Part shown: positions 33,452 to 42,005 of the stretch, one piece after another | Layout of the letters: each line of letters starts with the position of its first letter | Numbering within the stretch: the first letter of the stretch is position 1 | Assembly: GCA_016208585.1 (NCBI GenBank) | Contig: JACQXR010000089.1 | Span: forward strand, 1 to 49,264 | Direction: 5' to 3' | DNA from: a candidate division TA06 bacterium | GTDB taxonomy: Bacteria; Edwardsbacteria; AC1; EtOH8 | Length of the DNA stretch: 49,264 nucleotides | The notes under the pieces: generated by a model | Told to the model about the DNA's origin: nothing | What the model saw: only the letters and a program-made list of their open reading frames with translations | The model's database searches: none | Position numbers and translations under genes: made by a program

Positions 33452-34349
33452 TTTCAAAAAGCGTATGTTTTTTATGACTTTTATTAATATCGTAATTGAC
33501 CCAAAGAACTTCTTGACGTTTATCTTTAGTTGAATGTATTGTTTTTTCATCGCTGTATATTTTATGCCATTTACGGCTGGAGTATAATTCATCCATAAGT
33601 TTACAGTCATAATTAGACAAAGCCACCATGCCAACTGCTTCGTTTAAAACATTTGCCAACGCCCGATGCATATTATTGTCCATTTCATAGCCATAGGAAC
33701 TGGTGTCCCCCCTGGTCTCGTGCAGGTACGGCGGATCGCAATAAAACAAAGTGTCTTTACTGTCATATAATTTTATTGCTTCAATCGCTGGTCTGTTTTC
33801 TATCTGAACGCGGATCAAACGCTCTGCAATAAATTCCAACTGTTCAATGCCGCCCAACCATCGGCTTACCACACCGCTCATGCCAGCGCGGCTGGTGTTT
33901 TTACAATTAGCCCATCTGCCTATTGACGCTTTCTGGGCCAGCCCTGTTCTTACCTGCCTGGCCCGGATATAAAACCTTCTGGCCCTTTCCAGGGCAGCCA
34001 AGTCAGGGTCCAAATTACAGGCATTGGCAAATTCCTCGCGGGAAAACGGCGTGAAAGATATTTTTTCAATTAGTTTATCTTTTTGTTCCCTTAACACCTT
34101 GAAAAAGTTTACGACTTCACCGTCAATGTCATTGTAAGTTTCCACGGGGGAAGGTTCGCGGTTCAACAACACCGCCCCGGAGCCTGCAAACGGCTCGCAG
34201 TAATGATTGCAGGCAGGCAATAACGGCAACAGCCAATCAAGATGTGAATATTTCCCGCCATACCACCCAAAAGCAATAAGTTTCTTTGGCTTTGTGAAAT
34301 TAACCAGCGGCGAAGATGTTCTTTTATTTTTTACAAAGGTTTCTAACAT
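33444..34349 (-). CDS. Dam-type DNA N6-adenine methyltransferase
   Basis: The 301-residue protein has the alpha-class order of motifs: GWYGGKYSHLDWLLPLLP at the N-terminus, EPFAGSG with FAGSG at residues 54-58 for SAM binding, and the catalytic DPPY at 205-208 (FYCDPPYLHETRG). It would protect host sites from the coupled SacI-like nuclease. The gene and its two followers are more AT-rich than the surrounding chromosome. A transposase remnant sits just upstream. Confidence 0.9.
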   Translation of the reverse strand: MLETFVKNKRTSSPLVNFTKPKKLIAFGWYGGKYSHLDWLLPLLPACNHYCEPFAGSGAVLLNREPSPVETYNDIDGEVVNFFKVLREQKDKLIEKISFTPFSREEFANACNLDPDLAALERARRFYIRARQVRTGLAQKASIGRWANCKNTSRAGMSGVVSRWLGGIEQLEFIAERLIRVQIENRPAIEAIKLYDSKDTLFYCDPPYLHETRGDTSSYGYEMDNNMHRALANVLNEAVGMVALSNYDCKLMDELYSSRKWHKIYSDEKTIHSTKDKRQEVLWVNYDINKSHKKHTLFENE

Positions 34350-34374
34350 TGGTTTGTCTTAATATCAGTACTGT

Positions 34375-34562
34375 TCACTTAATAACCACAATATGATCCT
34401 TGACGTGTAAATGCCTGGTCTTCGTACGTTCCCGTGGCCGAAGGGGATAGCCGCTCATTTTCCTCTTTACACCGCGCTGATTGCGCCGGGCTCTGCTTGA
34501 CACAACTCGCTCCTCAAGAATCTCGAGTAGAACAGCCTCATGAAATGCTTTTCTCTCTTGAG
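34375..34562 (-). pseudogene. C-terminal remnant of a transposase, probably IS4-like
   Basis: One frame reads FHEAVLLEILEERVV and continues to RGVKRKMSGYPLRPRERT before a TGA at 34375. The VKRKMSxYPLRPR tail resembles the basic C-terminus of IS4-superfamily transposases. There is no start and the rest of the gene is missing. In the neighbouring frame an unassigned 71-residue ORF (34467-34682) overlaps it. No terminal inverted repeats were found. Confidence 0.45.
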
Positions 34563-35059
34563 AGGGGAAAAGTCGCTTTTTTCTTTGGCTGCGGTGATTT
34601 CGTTTTCAATTTCGTTGCCATAGTATGGTCGGATTATGCGCAATGAAATTGTTTTGGTAACAATTATATTCTCTTCCGGCATGGTTTACCTAATTTAAAT
34701 GGCAATTGTTTTAGTTACTAATATGATACACCTATTTAACAATAAAAGTCAATTGTAAAGTTGGTAAAACAATAACCTAAAACCGCGGGAACAAAGAAAA
34801 ACCCGCCGTAAGGCGGGTGACCTCTCCCCTACTTAGGGTAGATACAGTTTAAAGATGGATTGCTTCATCTGCCAGGCATCAAAGCCATTTCGCAATGACT
34901 AACGACGCCTCCCCCTTCGCAACGACCTGCCCGACGACTTGTCCGCCATAGTAGCAACGAAGGAGGAAGCACTGCGACGTAGTCGTGGGAGGGGGAACGA
35001 GGCAATGCACTGTGAGGTGACGGACTTGATTGGCATACGAAGTGGGGCGGTCAAAAGGG
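34563..35059. other. Intergenic stretch with terminator and GC-rich inverted repeats
   Basis: Apart from the overlapping 71-residue ORF noted above, no gene is supported. From 34840 to 35040 the sequence holds CCTCCCCC near 34909 and GGGAGGGGG near 34990 as inverted arms, with words such as GCAATGACTAACGACG. This resembles a non-autonomous intergenic repeat. Confidence 0.5.
34794..34818 (-). terminator. Rho-independent terminator on the minus strand
   Basis: On the minus strand ACCCGCC-TTAC-GGCGGGT is followed by TTTTCTTTG. The 7-bp GC stem with a T-rich tail is a classical terminator for transcription arriving from the cellulose-synthase-like gene at 35060-36529. It separates that unit from the restriction-modification island. 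Confidence 0.8.
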
Positions 35060-36529
35060 TCAGCTCTTAAAACTATGCGCCACCGACAAACTTCCCACGA
35101 ACAAAAATCCCAGCCAGTACAAAAGCAAAAACGGCACCGAGGCCAGCTGCATGTGCTTAAAGGCGTACCACAGGGCCGCCGAAGTGTAGGCCACCAGCAA
35201 TAATTCCACCACCACCGTTAAACTGAACTTGGCCTTGTATTTCTTTCCCGACCAGCCCTGGGGCTTGCCCAAAGTAAGGTTGTACTTGGGGGTGCGGGCG
35301 AAGGCGCTCTGGCGGTTGAACAACGCGCTGAATACCGCCTTGGAGTTGATCACCGACAGGCCGATGGCCCCGGCCATCAGGATCGGCAGAAAGCGGATGC
35401 GGCGGCGCCAGTCCGGGTAGATCTCCTTCTGAGCGTAGATGTAAAAGATGGGATAGCTGAAGGCGCTGATGGTGAACACCGTGGCCCCGATGAAAAAGCC
35501 CCTGGAAGCCGCCTGGGAAACCTTGAGCACCAGCATCGGGAAGGACAGCAGGGTCGCCAGCAGCATCACCGGGAAGACGATGTGGTTGGTAAGGTGAATC
35601 GTAGCCTCCCACTTGCGCAGGCGGGAGAGCGAAGGATCGCGCCAGATGCGGGGCAATAGTTTTTTGGCGGTCTGGATGGCCCCCTTGGCCCAGCGGTATT
35701 GCTGGGCTTTGTAGCCGTGGACCTCCTCCGGCACCTCGGCCGGGCAGACTATTTCGTTGACATAGACGAACTCCCAGCCGGCCAGCTGGGCCCGGTAGGA
35801 AAGGTCCATGTCCTCGGTCAAAGTGTCCTGCTGCCAGTCCCCGGCCGAGACGATGGCCTGTTTCCGCCAGATCCCGGCGGTGCCGTTGAAGTTCATGAAG
35901 ATGCCGGATGAATTGCGGGCCCCGTGCTCGATCACGAAATGGGCGTCCAGTCCGATGGCCTGGCCCTTGGTCAAAAGCGAGGCCTGGCCGTTGATGTGGC
36001 CCCAGCGGGCCTGGACCAGGCCTATTTTGGGCGAGGAGAAATAGGGCATCATGTTTTTCAGAAAATCGGCCGGGGGCACGAAGTCGGCGTCAAAGATGGC
36101 CAGGAAGTCTCCCTGGGCCTGGGCCAGCCCGGCCTTTAAGGCCCCGGCCTTGAAGCCGCCCCGGTCGCTGCGGTGCAGATGGACGATGTTGATCCCCTGA
36201 TTTCGATACTGCTCGGTCAACTCCCGGGCCCTTTCCCTTGTCTCGTCGGTGGAATCGTCCAGCACCTGGATCTCCAGCTTTTCTTTGGGATAGTCCAGGG
36301 CGGCCGCGGATGCGATCAGCCGCTCCACCACGTACTGTTCGTTGAATATGGGCAGCTGAACCGTAACCGAAGGCCATTCGGTTATTTCACAGCGGACCTT
36401 CTGGCGGTTGACCCTGTTCTTGCGGTAAAGGTACACCATCAGATAGGCATGGAAGGAATAGACCGAGAGCACCAGCATCATCAGACAGTAAAATGCCAGC
36501 AACAGGATATCGTAAATGGACATGGTCAT
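35060..36529 (-). CDS. Processive family 2 glycosyltransferase, cellulose-synthase-like
   Basis: The 489-residue protein has one N-terminal and about four C-terminal membrane segments around a GT-A domain. The processive D,D,D,QxxRW set is present: Asp91/92 (QVLDDSTDE), DAD at 147-149, TED at 238-240 (LTEDMDLSYR) and QQYRW at 276-280. Such enzymes polymerise or transfer glucose or mannose from nucleotide sugars at the membrane. There is no PilZ domain and no cellulose-synthase operon around it. ATG codons at 36529 and 36523 are both possible starts. It is preceded by mglA. Confidence 0.9.
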   Translation of the reverse strand: MTMSIYDILLLAFYCLMMLVLSVYSFHAYLMVYLYRKNRVNRQKVRCEITEWPSVTVQLPIFNEQYVVERLIASAAALDYPKEKLEIQVLDDSTDETRERARELTEQYRNQGINIVHLHRSDRGGFKAGALKAGLAQAQGDFLAIFDADFVPPADFLKNMMPYFSSPKIGLVQARWGHINGQASLLTKGQAIGLDAHFVIEHGARNSSGIFMNFNGTAGIWRKQAIVSAGDWQQDTLTEDMDLSYRAQLAGWEFVYVNEIVCPAEVPEEVHGYKAQQYRWAKGAIQTAKKLLPRIWRDPSLSRLRKWEATIHLTNHIVFPVMLLATLLSFPMLVLKVSQAASRGFFIGATVFTISAFSYPIFYIYAQKEIYPDWRRRIRFLPILMAGAIGLSVINSKAVFSALFNRQSAFARTPKYNLTLGKPQGWSGKKYKAKFSLTVVVELLLVAYTSAALWYAFKHMQLASVPFLLLYWLGFLFVGSLSVAHSFKS

Positions 36530-36564
36530 GCTATATAATAATATTGAAATTAGAACTTCCGGTA

Positions 36565-37143
36565 TCAGCTGAGGTTCTTCAGCACCATCTTGGCCACCGT
36601 CTTCAGAGTCTCGAACACCCCGTAGCCCTGGTGGGCCACCGCCTCCATTTCAGGAGAGTTGAACTTGTTCAGCTGCCCCCGCATCTCCTCCACCGAGGCG
36701 ATGTTGGGCAGGTCCCGCTTGTTGTACTGGATGATGAAGGGAACGGTCTGGATGTTCAGCCCGTGCTGGGTCATGTTGTCCTGGAGGTTGGCCAGGGATT
36801 CGACGTTGGCCTCCAGTCTTTCCACCTGGGAATCGGCCACGAACACCACCCCGTCCACGCCTCTGAGGATCAGCTTGCGGCTGGCGTTGTAGAACACCTG
36901 CCCCGGCACGGTATACAGATGGAACCTGGTCTTGAACCCCTTGATGCTTCCCAGGTCCAGCGGCAGGAAGTCAAAGAACAGAGTCCGGTCCAGCTCGGTG
37001 GCCAAAGAGATCAGCTTGCCTTTGGCCTCGGGCGCCACCTTGGTGTAGATGTGCTTGATGTTGGTGGTCTTGCCGCACAGGCCGCACCCGTAATAGACGA
37101 TCTTGCAGTTGATCTCGCGCGATGAATAATTAATTAACGACAC
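36565..37143 (-). CDS. mglA: Small Ras-like GTPase MglA
   Basis: The 192-residue protein starts at a GTG (37143) with GGGAG upstream. The P-loop is [10 protein letters not shown] (residues 19-28, Lys25), switch II carries TVPGQ (78-82) and the guanine motif is NKRD (141-144). This is the MglA family, whose GTP state marks a cell pole and controls motility or pilus placement. It follows mglB after 15 bases. The PGQ in switch II (not DxxG) is typical of MglA. Confidence 0.93.
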   Translation of the reverse strand: MSLINYSSREINCKIVYYGCGLCGKTTNIKHIYTKVAPEAKGKLISLATELDRTLFFDFLPLDLGSIKGFKTRFHLYTVPGQVFYNASRKLILRGVDGVVFVADSQVERLEANVESLANLQDNMTQHGLNIQTVPFIIQYNKRDLPNIASVEEMRGQLNKFNSPEMEAVAHQGYGVFETLKTVAKMVLKNLS

Positions 37144-37158
37144 TTTTGGCGCTCCCGG

Positions 37159-37665
37159 CTACTTAAAAAGGTTATCCAGCTCGGATTCGGCCTCGGAGGC
37201 GAAATCTGAGCCGAAATTTGAACCCGACAGCGGCGGGGGCGGGGGCGATTCCTCCAGTTTGGCGAAGATGGCCTGGAACATCTTGATCAGTTCGGTCACC
37301 GTCTGCTTGGTGCGGACCCGCACCAGCCCCAGGGTGGTGCGCTGGTCGAAGATCACCGCCAGCATCACCCGGGATTCGATGGAGGCCACGTAGATGTTCT
37401 GTTTCTCTCCCTGATGGAACAGGGTGGAGAATTCCTTCTCCCCTACCAGCATGGCTAGCTGGCTGGTGGCCGCAAAATCGGCGGCCGAGAGCGAGGAGAA
37501 CGAAGTGGTGTCCAATTGGCTGACGTCGCCGGCCGTGGTGATCAGCTGACCGGCCTTGTCGATCAGCAGCACCGCCAGGGAATTGGTATTCTTAAGGAGC
37601 TGGTTCAGCAGCTCATTAATGGACCAAAAATCGTCCTCAAATACGTTTAAATTTTCCACCGGCAC
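37159..37665 (-). CDS. mglB: Roadblock/LC7 protein MglB
   Basis: The 168-residue protein starts at a GTG at 37665 (GAGGTGA upstream). It has the Roadblock/LC7 fold: INELLNQLLKNTNSLAVLLIDKAGQLITTAGD followed by a strand-helix repeat and LVRVRTKQTV. MglB is the GTPase-activating partner of MglA. The C-terminal 40 residues are proline/serine-rich and acidic. It forms an operon with mglA. Confidence 0.9.
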   Translation of the reverse strand: MPVENLNVFEDDFWSINELLNQLLKNTNSLAVLLIDKAGQLITTAGDVSQLDTTSFSSLSAADFAATSQLAMLVGEKEFSTLFHQGEKQNIYVASIESRVMLAVIFDQRTTLGLVRVRTKQTVTELIKMFQAIFAKLEESPPPPPLSGSNFGSDFASEAESELDNLFK

Positions 37666-37718
37666 TTTATTTCACCTCGTAAAATTCTTGCTTATTGGGA
37701 CCTCTACAGAAATAACTC

Positions 37719-37819
37719 TTACCACGGAACCACGGAATTTATGAAACTATTTTGTTAAACTGCAAACTGAGCAATGGAATTAATTCTGTGTTTTCGGGGT
37801 TTCCGTGTTTCAGTGGTAA
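37719..37819. repeat. Inverted repeat upstream of mglB
   Basis: Left arm TTACCACGGAACCACGGAA (37719-37737) and right arm TTCCGTGTTTCAGTGGTAA (37801-37819) pair at 17 of 19 positions around 63 bases. It shares the ACCACGGAA core with the element at 4726-4799. It sits between porB and mglB. Confidence 0.8.
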
Positions 37820-37840
37820 AACTTGCAGGTGACTTTAATT

Positions 37841-38764
37841 TTACAGGCTGCACTTTTTCCCCAGGTTCTCCCAGCGCAGGTCAATGTCCTTCTGGATATC
37901 CTCTATAATGGCCTGGTTCTCCGGGCGCTTCAGGTGGCGGAACCGCTCCTGCTGGAACATCCATTCCGTGATGGGCTTTCTTTCCTTGGGGGTGTAATTG
38001 AGTTTGTATTTCCCGTCTTCGACTTCATACAGCGGCCAGAAATTGGCCTCCACCGCCAGCCGCCCCAGTTCGGCGGTCAGTTCCGGCAGATAGCCCCAGC
38101 CCAGCCGGCAGGGCTGCAGCACGGCGATGAAGGCCGGCCCGCCCTTGGCCAGGGCCTTCTCCACCTTCTTGGTGAAATCCGACCAGTTGCCCACCACGCT
38201 CTGGGCCACATAGGGAATCCCGTGGGCCGCCATGATCTCGGTCAGGTTCTTACGGAACTGGACCTTGCCAGGAATTTTTTTTCCGTTGGGACTGGTGGTG
38301 GTGGTGCTGCCCTTGGGGGTGGCCGAGGAGCGCTGGATCCCGGTGTTCATGTAGGCCTGGTTGTCGTAGCAGATATACAGCATGTTGTGACCCCGCTCCA
38401 TGGCGCCTGATAAAGCCTGCAGCCCGATGTCATAGGTGCCGCCGTCGCCGCCGAAGGCGATGAAGCGGATGTCCTCCTTGACCGTGCCCTGGCGCTTAAG
38501 GGACTGGTAGGCCGCCTCCGCCCCGGAGATGGTGGCCGCCGAGTTCTCAAAAGCGCTGTGGATGAAGGGCACGTCCCAGGCGGTATGGGGGAAGATGGTG
38601 GAAACCACTTCCAGACAGCCGGTGGCGCAGGTGGCCACTACCGGCTTGTCGCCGGCGGCCAGCAATGCCTGGCGGGCCACGATGGTGGCTCCGCACCCGG
38701 CGCAGGCCCGGTGCCCGCCGGTGAACTTGTCGCCCCGGGCCGCCAGTTCTTTAAGATTTGCCAT
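37841..38764 (-). CDS. porB: Pyruvate:ferredoxin oxidoreductase, beta (TPP-binding) subunit
   Basis: The 307-residue protein has HRACAGCGATI (Cys21, Cys24), the TPP motif FGGDGGTYDIG (from residue 104) and CYDNQAYMNTG (132-142). A C-terminal cysteine lies in GKKCSL. These are PorB hallmarks rather than KorB ones. With PorA, PorC and PorD it converts pyruvate and CoA to acetyl-CoA, CO2 and reduced ferredoxin. In intact operons porB directly follows porA; here three accessory genes and a porA fragment intervene (38887-40423). Confidence 0.94.
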   Translation of the reverse strand: MANLKELAARGDKFTGGHRACAGCGATIVARQALLAAGDKPVVATCATGCLEVVSTIFPHTAWDVPFIHSAFENSAATISGAEAAYQSLKRQGTVKEDIRFIAFGGDGGTYDIGLQALSGAMERGHNMLYICYDNQAYMNTGIQRSSATPKGSTTTTSPNGKKIPGKVQFRKNLTEIMAAHGIPYVAQSVVGNWSDFTKKVEKALAKGGPAFIAVLQPCRLGWGYLPELTAELGRLAVEANFWPLYEVEDGKYKLNYTPKERKPITEWMFQQERFRHLKRPENQAIIEDIQKDIDLRWENLGKKCSL

Positions 38765-38886
38765 GTTTTATATTCCTTTTTTCAATTACACCAGAATTGT
38801 TGCCCTTTTTGCGGTACTTGGCGCTTTTCTCTAATAGATTTAACTGTTTTGACTTTTCTTGTTCCTTGTAAACAACAATGTTTTTA

Positions 38887-39132
38887 CTACCATTTTAAAA
38901 TTGCTTCCAATGTTTTATCAACAGAGTTACAATCTTTACGTTCTATTGCAATTCGCAATTCCATTAATTTTTTTGAGTACTTCTCCAGTAACACATTATG
39001 CGTGATCTCCTGTATGAATTCATAAAGGTACATCACATTATCCCAACGCTCTGTACTGGCTTCTTGCCATAACCTACCCAAATTAAACACAAAAATGTTT
39101 TTGGGTGATTGTATATCTTTATTAGTTCCCAT
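38887..39132 (-). CDS. Small hypothetical protein inside the por operon
   Basis: The 81-residue protein is AT-rich, helical and without membrane segments. It starts three bases after the nuclease-like gene, suggesting a pair. It contains ERWDNVMYLYEFIQEITHNVLLEKYSKK. No family was recognised. A regulator or immunity role for the upstream protein is possible from position only. Confidence 0.6.
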   Translation of the reverse strand: MGTNKDIQSPKNIFVFNLGRLWQEASTERWDNVMYLYEFIQEITHNVLLEKYSKKLMELRIAIERKDCNSVDKTLEAILKW

Positions 39133-39135
39133 TTT

Positions 39136-39864
39136 TTAAATACCAGGGTAAACTTTTTCTAATTTATCTCTTGGCAATAATTTCAACAAAGGTTCCATCT
39201 CGCATACTTCAAGAGGGCAGTCTTTCCAGTTATGAGACCAACATATTATCATATCACAACCACTTACCGAGTGATTGTGCTGTTTAAAATTTAAACTCTC
39301 ATATTCAAATTCAACTAATTCTCTTGTCCAACCTTTGCCGTTAAACCTCCTGATAGTTGCATCAGGGAAACCACTTTTAACCTCCTCTACTATAATTCCT
39401 AACTCCTCAAATATCATACCAAAAAGGAGGACAACACCCAATTCATTTACTGGTCCATAAATAAGACCACCGTAGTTTATCGGTTTTCCTACTATTGAAA
39501 TTCCACGCCCTGATTTTTTGCTTACTTTAATTCGTTCCAGAAGATTTTCTTCTAATAAAACCTCTTCATATTTTTTAGGGCAGAAACGAAAACGATAACG
39601 TTTGCCAGGTATCACTGGTTCAATAACTATAGCGTCACCCGGTTTCGCATTATGTGTTTTATACCAACCTTTAACACCAAAGAAACGCTTTTGTAAAGGA
39701 TCATACGTCAGCAATTGGACTTTATCGTAATCATCAAATACTGCTTCAATTTTTATACTTTGTTTAACCTCCGGTAAATCTAACTCTGGCTTTCCCCCAA
39801 TGGGGACAATGCCATAATTTAAATATACTTGAGTAAGTTTACTGATTACTTCCTTGCTTTTCAT
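39136..39864 (-). CDS. Putative nuclease with B3/EcoRII-N-like N-terminal domain
   Basis: The 242-residue protein has a beta-rich N-terminal part (about 30-85) that includes LTYDPLQKRFFGVKGWYKTH and PGDAIVIEP. This is reminiscent of B3-like DNA-binding domains, as in EcoRII-N. The C-terminal part has FEELGIIVEEVKSGFPD, then VEFEYESLNF and SGCDMIICWSHNWKDCPLEVCEM, a pattern like PD-(D/E)xK-family nucleases (Glu...Asp...Glu) but without a clear x-Lys. It is AT-rich compared with por genes and lies 37 bases after the diverged porA fragment. A plain DNA-binding role is the alternative. Confidence 0.55.
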   Translation of the reverse strand: MKSKEVISKLTQVYLNYGIVPIGGKPELDLPEVKQSIKIEAVFDDYDKVQLLTYDPLQKRFFGVKGWYKTHNAKPGDAIVIEPVIPGKRYRFRFCPKKYEEVLLEENLLERIKVSKKSGRGISIVGKPINYGGLIYGPVNELGVVLLFGMIFEELGIIVEEVKSGFPDATIRRFNGKGWTRELVEFEYESLNFKQHNHSVSGCDMIICWSHNWKDCPLEVCEMEPLLKLLPRDKLEKVYPGI

Positions 39865-39900
39865 GAGTATTACATATTCTGCGTAATATAATGTTTAAGA

Positions 39901-40026
39901 CTACTCGCGAACGCCTAAGTATTGAACCGAATCGGCCTTGACCTTGCCGGCCTTCAGGTCCATGAACAGGCCTTCGATCTGCTCCAGGTCGATCTCCCGC
40001 CCGCCCCAGCCATAGCTGAAGGTGAT
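39901..40026 (-). pseudogene. Diverged copy of the porA 3' end
   Basis: Read on the minus strand, GGREIDLEQIEGLF and KVKADSVQYLGVRE match the true PorA tail (GGREIDMEQIEGLF, KVKADSVNYLGVRE). The DNA differs at about a quarter of positions and an in-frame stop lies just upstream (40036-40038). So this is a fragment of a different porA allele, not a recent copy. It separates the protease-like gene from the nuclease-like pair. Confidence 0.85.
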
Positions 40027-40066
40027 GCATCGGTTCTATTGTAACCAACTCGTCCTGTCTAACCCA

Positions 40067-40423
40067 TCACATAAGCACCATCGGCAGCGGTTTCAGCTTG
40101 CGTCCGATGGGATCTAACACCATGCCCAGGGCTTCTAAAGTGGTGGCTCCGATTAGATATATCCTCTCATCGCCGAAGATGACCGGGGCCGCCCGCACCT
40201 TGTCATGATATTCGAAGTAGGCGTTGCCTACAGGCTTTATTATTATCTCGCCGTTGGCTAAAATAAATTCCTGCTGTGATGTCGGTTTGATGCCCAGAGA
40301 TTGCAATACCTTTTGCGGTAAAACCGAATAAATCGCGCCCGAATCCACCAGGAACTCGCACTCCTTTTTTCGCCGGGGGTGTTCTGGATTTATAACCATG
40401 ACCTTCAAATACGTTATCCCCAT
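40067..40423 (-). CDS. Clan AA retropepsin-like aspartic protease
   Basis: The 118-residue protein has FLVDSGAIYSVLP with the catalytic D-S-G at residues 27-29. Family-typical blocks such as LANGEIIIKPVGNAYFEY and IGATTLEALGMVLDP follow. Single-domain proteins of this clan (gag-asp_proteas style) act as dimers; many are found in bacteria near toxin-antitoxin or mobile genes. It lies about 108 bases after the porA stop and before the second porA 3' end. Its substrate is unknown. Confidence 0.8.
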   Translation of the reverse strand: MGITYLKVMVINPEHPRRKKECEFLVDSGAIYSVLPQKVLQSLGIKPTSQQEFILANGEIIIKPVGNAYFEYHDKVRAAPVIFGDERIYLIGATTLEALGMVLDPIGRKLKPLPMVLM

Positions 40424-40531
40424 TTTTCGATAGTCTCCATTACTTTTTTTATATTCCTGAAAAAAGTTCTAAATTACTGATAAACTGAATCAGGGTTTTT
40501 AATTTCTGATTTTTGCTTTTTTATTTTTGGT

Positions 40532-41707
40532 CTATTCCCTGACCCCCAGATAGTTCACCGAGTCGGCCTTGACCTTTCCGGACTTGAGGTCCAGGAACAA
40601 ACCTTCGATCTGCTCCATGTCTATCTCCCGCCCGCCCAGGCCGTAGACCACGCCGGCTATCTGGGGCTTTTTGGCCGAGCCGTACAGGGCCGAGCGGATC
40701 TCGGTAAACACCGGGCCACCGAAACCGCCCACCGAGTCGGAGCGGTCCAGCACCGCCACCGTCTGGATGTTTTCCAGGGCCTTGACGATCTCTTCGGTCG
40801 GGAATGGCCGGAAGACGCGGACCTTGAGCAGTCCGGCCTTGACCCCCTGTTTCCGCAGTTGGTCTATTACCACCTTGGCGGTGCCACAGGTGGAGCCCAA
40901 AGCCACGATGGCCACCTCGGCGTCATCCAATTGATATTTCTCGATCAGGCCGTAGTTGGCGTCGAACTTCTTCCCGAATTCCTGGCCTACTTCTTTAATG
41001 ACCTTCAGGGCGTTGTTCTGGGCGTCCACCATGGCCCGGCGGTGCTCGAAGTAATAATCGGTCAGGTTGATGGCCCCCATGGTGAACGGCTGCTTGACGT
41101 CCAAAAGGTGCATCATGGGATCGTATTTGCCGATGAAGCCCTGCACCTCATTGTCCGGCAGGGTGTCTATCCGCTCCATGCCGTGGGAGATGATGAAGCC
41201 GTCGGTAGTGACCATCACCGGCAAGCGGACGTCCTGGTGCTCGGCGATCCGCACCGCCTGGATCATGCTGTCGTAGGCCTCCTGGGCGTTCTCGGAGAAG
41301 ATGTGTATCCAGCCGGCGTCGCGGCAGCCCATGGTGTCGGAGTGGTCGCAGTGGATGTTGATGGGGGCCGCCAGCGCCCGGTTGACGTCGGCCATCACGA
41401 TGGGCAGGCGCAGTCCGGCCGCGATGTAAATCATCTCGTACATCAAAGCCAGGCCCTGGGAGCTGGTGCCGGTCATGGTGCGGGCTCCGGCCGCGGCCGA
41501 TCCGATGCAGGCCGACATGGCCGAATGCTCGGACTCCACCGCCACGAATTCGGTCTTGACATCGCCATCGGCCACATACTGGGAAAATATCTGAACGATC
41601 TCGGTGGCCGGGGTAATGGGATAGGCGGCCACCACGTCGGGATTGATCTGCTTCATGGCATAGGCCATGGCCTCGTTGCCGGTCTTGGCCAGTATTGTCT
41701 TCTGCAT
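40532..41707 (-). CDS. porA: Pyruvate:ferredoxin oxidoreductase, alpha subunit
   Basis: From the ATG at 41707 (GAGGAGG upstream) the protein has 391 residues. It begins with KTGNEAMAYAMKQINPDVVAAYPITPATEI and has GTSSQGLALMYEMIYIAAGLRLP and RDAGWIHIFSENAQEAYD, all alpha-subunit blocks. An in-frame start at 41725 would overlap porD and is less likely. It follows porD by one base. The C-terminal sequence recurs as a diverged fragment at 39901-40026. Confidence 0.94.
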   Translation of the reverse strand: MQKTILAKTGNEAMAYAMKQINPDVVAAYPITPATEIVQIFSQYVADGDVKTEFVAVESEHSAMSACIGSAAAGARTMTGTSSQGLALMYEMIYIAAGLRLPIVMADVNRALAAPINIHCDHSDTMGCRDAGWIHIFSENAQEAYDSMIQAVRIAEHQDVRLPVMVTTDGFIISHGMERIDTLPDNEVQGFIGKYDPMMHLLDVKQPFTMGAINLTDYYFEHRRAMVDAQNNALKVIKEVGQEFGKKFDANYGLIEKYQLDDAEVAIVALGSTCGTAKVVIDQLRKQGVKAGLLKVRVFRPFPTEEIVKALENIQTVAVLDRSDSVGGFGGPVFTEIRSALYGSAKKPQIAGVVYGLGGREIDMEQIEGLFLDLKSGKVKADSVNYLGVRE

Positions 41708-41708
41708 G

Positions 41709-42005
41709 CTACTTGACCTCCTCAACCATGGTGATGGCCTTGACCTTCTTCTTGCCCGGGCACTCGTGGGCGCAGATGCCGCAGCCCTTGCAGTGGTCCA
41801 GGTTAAAGCCCGTCACCTGGCCGTCCTTTAAGATGACGGCCGAATCCGGGCAGTAGACCCAGCAGAACAGGCACTGGATGCAGTTCTCAGGGTGGTATGC
41901 CGGCTTGGAGCTTCGCCAGTCACCGGTCTTGAACCCGGCGGCGGTGCCGCCCTTCTCTATATTCCCCCCCAGGGCCAGTTCATGGTATTTCCTCAACTCG
42001 CTCAT
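41709..42005 (-). CDS. porD: Pyruvate:ferredoxin oxidoreductase, delta (2x[4Fe-4S]) subunit
   Basis: The 98-residue protein has two ferredoxin motifs, CIQCLFCWVYCP and CKGCGICAHECP. The N-terminal GDWRSSKPAYHPENC segment is typical of PorD. It transfers electrons to external ferredoxin. It overlaps porC by ATGA (42002-42005) and is followed by porA after one base. Confidence 0.94.
   Translation of the reverse strand: MSELRKYHELALGGNIEKGGTAAGFKTGDWRSSKPAYHPENCIQCLFCWVYCPDSAVILKDGQVTGFNLDHCKGCGICAHECPGKKKVKAITMVEEVK

Noticed and set aside
34467-34682. A 71-codon minus-strand ORF starting MPEENIIVTKTISLRIIRP
   Set aside because: Its start loosely recalls TnpB or type V effector N-termini, but its second half overlaps a better-supported transposase remnant in another frame and the ribosome-binding site is weak. 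Not enough to call.
40859-41716. A 285-codon open frame on the plus strand
   Set aside because: It is antisense to porA, Gly/His/Val-rich, with no recognisable domain.
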